From CF-161 sp035259145 (GTDB taxonomy: Bacteria > Chloroflexota > Dormibacteria > Dormibacterales > Dormibacteraceae): a stretch of DNA of 8,812 nucleotides. Of the stretch, positions 5,470-8,812 are shown piece by piece. The stretch is from the NCBI GenBank assembly GCA_035259145.1, contig DATFWQ010000390.1, positions 1-8,812 on the forward strand, read 5' to 3'. The notes beneath the pieces are model-generated. The model was given only the letters and a program-made list of their open reading frames with translations, had not been told where the DNA came from and ran no database searches. Positions within the stretch are counted from its first letter, which is position 1, and each line of letters starts with the position of its first letter. Both the position numbers and the translations under genes were made by a program.

Positions 5470-7320
5470 GTGAAGGCCGTCGGCCAATCCACCACCGGCG
5501 TAGCGCTCACGAGTACGAGGGGCGCCGGCCAGGCACACCGCCGCCGCCTCCTCACCGGTTACCTGCTCTGCCTGCCCGCGCTCGCCGCCGTGCTCGTCCT
5601 GCTCGCCTGGCCGGTCGCCTTCGACCTCGGCATCAGTCTGACCGACGCCAGCGGCTTCGAGGCCACCGGCCGCCTCATCGGCCTGGCCAACTACGCCGCC
5701 ATCTTCTCCGACCCGGACTACTGGGAGGCGGCACGAAACACCGTGGTGCTGGTCGGTCTGACCGCTGCAATGCAGCTCGTAATCGGGGTCCTGACCGCGC
5801 TCCTGCTCTGGTGGAGGTTCTTCGGCCGCCGCCTGGTCTTCCTGGCCGTCTTCATCCCCTGGGCCTTCCCCAGCTCTTTCTCGGCCTTCGCCTGGTACTG
5901 GCTCATGACACCTCCCTTCGTGTCCTTCTACACGCACCAGGCGCTACAGCTCAGGTTCCTGCTGGAGGGACTGTTCGGGACCGGCGCCTGGGCGGTGCTG
6001 AGCATCGCCCTGATGAGCGTGTGGCGTGGCTCTTCGATCATCGCCATCTTCACCCTGGCCGGCTTCAACGCCATTCCAGAGGACCAGCTCGACTACGGCC
6101 GGCTGGAGGCGCGCAGCCCATGGCGGTTCTTCTGGCGCGTGATGGTGCCTCTGAACCGCCGCTTCCTGATGCTGGGTGGACTGGTGGCGATGCTGATCAG
6201 CTACCTGGATTTCGTCTCCATCTACCTCGAAACCGGAGGCCGGATCACATTCCCTGTCGTCGGTACCCAGGCCTACATGCAGGGCATCTTCGTCGGCCGC
6301 ATTGGCTATGCCGCGGCCTTGACCATGACGCAGCTGCCGGTCGCCTTTCTCCTGGCCTGGCTCGGCCTGCGCTGGGTCGAGCGGTCACCCCGGACGCGGG
6401 TCGGCGCGGGCGCGGCCGAGGTCGGGCCCTTCCGGACGGCCGCAGCGACCCCACGTCCAACCGCAGCCAGGGCGAACGCCAGCTCCGGTGCCTGGCGGCG
6501 CCGCAGGCGGCTTCTCGTCGGCGCTGGAGTTGTGGCTGCCGTCGCGGTCTTCGCGTTCCATCTCTTCCCGGTCTACTACACCGGCGTGCAGGCTGTGCGA
6601 CCCCTGAGCGAGTTCCCGCTCGGGCAGATCTTCTGGGCCTATGACCCGGAGTGGGACAACGTGATCTCAGCGCTCAGCCGACCGGTCTTCTGGCAGTGGG
6701 CCGCGAACACCCTGGTCGTCTTCGGGGTTGTTCTCGTGGTCGGACTGACCGTGTCCCTCATGGCCGGCTACGCGCTGGCACGTTACGAGCTGCCTGGGGC
6801 GTCGTGGCTGGCGCGCTTGATGTTCTGCGCGTACTTCGTGCCACAGATGGCGGTCCTGATCCCGATCTTCCAGGTGTACGGCCACACCGGCCTGGACAAC
6901 ACCCTGACCGGCATAATCCTCCTCTACCTGACGCTGACCGTTCCCTTTGCGACCTGGCTCTTCTACGCCTACTTCCAGGGCATGGACAGCGAGGTCGAAG
7001 AGCACGCCCGGCTGGATGGCAGTCGCTGGCAGGCGTTTCGGCACGTGGTCTTGCCTATGAGCTGGCCGGTGGTGATTGCGGCGGGCCTCTTCGCCATTGG
7101 CATGATGGGCTCAGACGTCATCTACGCAAGCTCATTCACGCTCACTAACGGGTCCAAGACGCTTATTGCTGGACTCGGTATCACCGCCATAGAGCTCGAT
7201 GAGTGGGCCAACGTGAATGCCTCGATACTCGCGGCCTCGCTGCCAATCGTAATTGCCTGCGCCGCCCTCGGTAGATACTTCGTCGAGGGGCTCCGAGCTG
7301 CCTTGTTCGAGGGAGCCTGA
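5470..7320 (+). CDS. Fused CUT1 ABC permease: MalF-like and MalG-like domains in one chain
   Basis: This membrane protein of 616 aa holds two complete importer permease domains that are normally separate. The N-terminal half (about 25-303) is MalF-like, with six likely helices starting at about 27-50. A cytoplasmic linker (about 304-346), rich in Ala, Arg, Pro and Thr and ending in WRRRRR, joins the MalG-like half (about 347-616), which ends in YFVEGLRAALFEG. The second half has a near-normal EAA loop, SEVEEHARLDGSRW (507-520), with G517 and P529. The first half's loop aligns residue for residue (IP at 202-203 to W218) but carries D-Y-G at 208-210 where EAA is expected and A214 at the conserved Gly, with P227 kept. 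The GTG start has no ribosome binding site and no usable alternative before helix 1. It is divergent from the permease pair and convergent with the binding-protein gene. The frame is continuous across the junction, so it is a true fusion unless the assembly is wrong. No ATPase gene is adjacent; the substrate is unknown. Confidence 0.9.
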   Translation: MKAVGQSTTGVALTSTRGAGQAHRRRLLTGYLLCLPALAAVLVLLAWPVAFDLGISLTDASGFEATGRLIGLANYAAIFSDPDYWEAARNTVVLVGLTAAMQLVIGVLTALLLWWRFFGRRLVFLAVFIPWAFPSSFSAFAWYWLMTPPFVSFYTHQALQLRFLLEGLFGTGAWAVLSIALMSVWRGSSIIAIFTLAGFNAIPEDQLDYGRLEARSPWRFFWRVMVPLNRRFLMLGGLVAMLISYLDFVSIYLETGGRITFPVVGTQAYMQGIFVGRIGYAAALTMTQLPVAFLLAWLGLRWVERSPRTRVGAGAAEVGPFRTAAATPRPTAARANASSGAWRRRRRLLVGAGVVAAVAVFAFHLFPVYYTGVQAVRPLSEFPLGQIFWAYDPEWDNVISALSRPVFWQWAANTLVVFGVVLVVGLTVSLMAGYALARYELPGASWLARLMFCAYFVPQMAVLIPIFQVYGHTGLDNTLTGIILLYLTLTVPFATWLFYAYFQGMDSEVEEHARLDGSRWQAFRHVVLPMSWPVVIAAGLFAIGMMGSDVIYASSFTLTNGSKTLIAGLGITAIELDEWANVNASILAASLPIVIACAALGRYFVEGLRAALFEGA

Positions 7321-7347
7321 GGGACGGCATTACGGTGCCATCCCTCA
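7318..7347. terminator. Hairpin between convergent fused-permease and binding-protein genes
   Basis: TGAGGGA (7318-7324) pairs with TCCCTCA (7341-7347). After a single mismatch, GGCA (7326-7329) pairs with TGCC (7336-7339) around a 6-nt loop. The left arm includes the permease TGA stop. Placed in the 39-bp gap between converging genes, it probably ends or stabilises transcripts from both sides. No U-tract is present on either strand. Confidence 0.6.
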
Positions 7348-7359
7348 GGATTGGCCCTG

Positions 7360-8733
7360 CTAGCTGACTCCCTTATAGATGCTCTTCAGCCGGCCTTTGG
7401 CAAAGTCGATGGCGGCCTGGACACCGCTATCACCTGACGTTGTCACCGCCTTCTGAACCATGTCCGGGATCACAAAAGTGGTCTGGGTGATGATCGCCTC
7501 GTAGGTTGGCGGCCCCGGATAACCCAGGGTGCCCAACAGGTCACCGCGGTAGTCCTGCATCACAGCGAACTTGGGGTCGGGGAAGATGTTGGTCTTGAAC
7601 CGGTCGGCGTACATCGGCATGTTGTAGAGCTTCGACTGCGTGAACGACTCCTCATAGTGGTCCATCAAGTGCTTCAAGAATTCCTTGGCCGCCTCCTGGT
7701 TGCCCTGCGGCGCAAAGTTCCAGATCCCGTACACGTTGGCGTCGGGCATCGAGATGCCGTTGGGCTTGGCCGGGCCGGCCACTGGCGGATGAAGCTCGAC
7801 CGTGTTGTAGAGGGCGTCATTTTTGCCCTGCAGGCTGCGCATCGAGCTGATGGCGTCGTGGATATAGCCACCCTGGCCTGAGCCGAGGAATTGATTGTCG
7901 GCGACGTCGTCCCATGCAAAGACGTCGGGGTACAGCGCTTCACGGTAGAACTGCTGCGCGAACTTGAGGAACGTCCGCATCTCGGGTGTGTCGACGGTGA
8001 TCGTTTTGCCGTCCGCGGCGACCTCGCTGGCACCGAAAGCCCACATCATCGCGCGCCAGTTGTGGTTGGCGTCATTGCAGTGTGAGATGGCGAAGCCTGC
8101 CGGACGCCCGGTTGGGAAGCCTACGCCCAGCTTGTCCTTGCCGGTGTAGTTCTTGAGCGCCCGGCCGACTGTCAGGAAGTCATCCCAGGTCTTGAGCGTC
8201 TTGTAGTCGAACCCGACCGCCTGGAAGAGGTCGGGGCGGACCTGAGGCATGATGGCGATGTAGAAGTGCGGAAAGCCCGCCCAGTGGCCGTGGACCTTGG
8301 CCAGCTTCTCGCCGAGCGGCAGCACAGGGCCCCACTTCTTGACCGCGTAGTCCACCATGTCGCCCATATCGACGAATTGCTTCTCGTAGAGATAGGTCAG
8401 GATCTGGCTGTTCATCTCGACCAGGTCGTGGCCGTTCCTGGCCGCCACCTCGGCCGCCATCCGTGAGGGCAGATCGAGATTGGTGATGTGGTCGACGGTG
8501 ACCTCGATCTTGTTCTGGTTGCCCCAGTCGGTGGCAAACTTGTCGAACCAGGTGTCGTATTCGGGGACGAAGTGGTTCCACTGCAGGATCCGGAGTTGTT
8601 TCTTGCCGGAGGTGCCGCCACTGCTCGATGTTCCGGGAGGAGCGCAGGCCGCCGCTGCTCCACCGACCGCCAGGGTCGCCGCGCCCTGTATGAAGCGGCG
8701 CCGGCTCACTCGTTTCTCGAAGAGCCCGCTCAT
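7360..8733 (-). CDS. ABC transporter extracellular substrate-binding lipoprotein (CUT1-type, Tat signal)
   Basis: This protein captures the importer substrate outside the membrane and delivers it to a permease pair. The ATG at 8733 is chosen because AGGGGAGG lies 7 nt upstream and the protein then begins with a clean signal peptide; the frame extends upstream to 8811 without support. SRRRFI (10-15) is a twin-arginine motif, followed by a short Ala/Gly-rich hydrophobic stretch and a lipobox-like AAAAC with C30 as lipidation site, then a Ser/Gly/Thr linker to about 43. The mature part opens with LRILQWNHFVPEYDTW, the standard first strand of family-1 solute-binding proteins, and 457 aa is usual. 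RTDLF-like (VRPDLFQAVGFD) and TWDDFL segments are also typical of the family. It lies on the strand of the split permease pair, but the fused permease gene separates them. Which permease it serves is unknown. Confidence 0.94.
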   Translation of the reverse strand: MSGLFEKRVSRRRFIQGAATLAVGGAAAACAPPGTSSSGGTSGKKQLRILQWNHFVPEYDTWFDKFATDWGNQNKIEVTVDHITNLDLPSRMAAEVAARNGHDLVEMNSQILTYLYEKQFVDMGDMVDYAVKKWGPVLPLGEKLAKVHGHWAGFPHFYIAIMPQVRPDLFQAVGFDYKTLKTWDDFLTVGRALKNYTGKDKLGVGFPTGRPAGFAISHCNDANHNWRAMMWAFGASEVAADGKTITVDTPEMRTFLKFAQQFYREALYPDVFAWDDVADNQFLGSGQGGYIHDAISSMRSLQGKNDALYNTVELHPPVAGPAKPNGISMPDANVYGIWNFAPQGNQEAAKEFLKHLMDHYEESFTQSKLYNMPMYADRFKTNIFPDPKFAVMQDYRGDLLGTLGYPGPPTYEAIITQTTFVIPDMVQKAVTTSGDSGVQAAIDFAKGRLKSIYKGVS

Positions 8734-8740
8734 TCTCGTG

Positions 8741-8748
8741 CCTCCCCT
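8741..8748 (-). promoter_or_regulatory. Ribosome binding site of the binding-protein gene
   Basis: AGGGGAGG on the minus strand lies 7 nt before the ATG at 8733. It is one of the two strong Shine-Dalgarno sites in the window and rules out the longer upstream frame. It contrasts with both divergent permease starts, which have none. Confidence 0.7.
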
Positions 8749-8798
8749 GTCTTGGATGGCCGGGAGCAGCGCCCGCGGTCCCCCCGGCCGCTTGGGCA

Positions 8799-8804
8799 AG
8801 AATA
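8799..8804 (-). promoter_or_regulatory. Possible -10 box for the binding-protein gene
   Basis: TATTCT on the minus strand sits in a locally AT-rich patch about 65 nt upstream of the ATG. The -35 region would fall beyond the window edge, so it cannot be tested here. Confidence 0.22.
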
Positions 8805-8812
8805 ACCCCACA

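Noticed and set aside
5344..5937. 197-codon minus-strand frame entering the fused permease
   Set aside because: Overlaps the start regions of two well-supported genes; Glu/Gly-rich antisense composition without similarity to anything.
6380..6510. Possible missed gene boundary (two separate permease genes) in the fused permease
   Set aside because: The frame is open throughout, with no stop and no ribosome binding site or good start just before the second domain, so one gene is the simpler reading. It stays testable by read coverage.
8734..8811. Upstream extension of the binding-protein frame
   Set aside because: It contains the Shine-Dalgarno of the internal ATG and would place 26 odd residues ahead of a complete Tat signal peptide.

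Overview
This GC-rich window, dense with genes and with mixed GTG/ATG starts, comes from a bacterium. It has a Tat-type lipoprotein signal, GTGA translational overlaps and starts that look leaderless, which suggests a high-GC Gram-positive-like lineage (Actinomycetota or Chloroflexota and relatives). That placement is inference; nothing in the window fixes the taxon. I see no rRNA, tRNA, CRISPR array or insertion sequence.

Region 1 (1-2797, + strand) is a nucleobase/hydantoin salvage module. It holds the end of an NCS1-family permease, cut off by the window edge, and a complete dihydropyrimidinase/D-hydantoinase with all its metal ligands. A strong GNRA-looped hairpin lies in the short gap between them. 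The likely logic is uptake of a cyclic ureide (hydantoin, dihydropyrimidine or similar) followed by ring opening.

Region 2 (2807-3635, - strand) is a compact vapBC toxin-antitoxin pair (AbrB/SpoVT-type antitoxin, PIN-domain toxin) with a candidate extended -10 promoter and GGATGCC repeats upstream. Behind it is a 23-codon scrap that resembles the start of an ABC ATPase up to Walker A and then stops.

Region 3 (3636-8733) is a carbohydrate-type (CUT1) ABC importer locus with an odd layout. On the - strand are a Tat lipoprotein substrate-binding protein (8733-7360) and a MalF-like plus MalG-like permease pair (5467-3636), then the ATPase scrap. Between the binding protein and the pair, on the + strand, lies a single 616-aa gene that carries a MalF-like and a MalG-like permease fused in one chain. 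The N-terminal half of the fusion has a badly degenerate EAA (ATPase-docking) motif. The start codons of the fusion and of the divergent permease pair are only 2 bp apart. They share an AT-rich GGATAATAACAT core that reads as a -10 box on both strands, so a symmetric bidirectional promoter with leaderless transcripts is a plausible model. No intact ATPase for either permease set is present, so the ATPase must come from elsewhere.

The most interesting points are the fused permease inside an otherwise ordinary importer locus, its broken first EAA loop, the shared promoter core, and the ATPase remnant next to vapBC.
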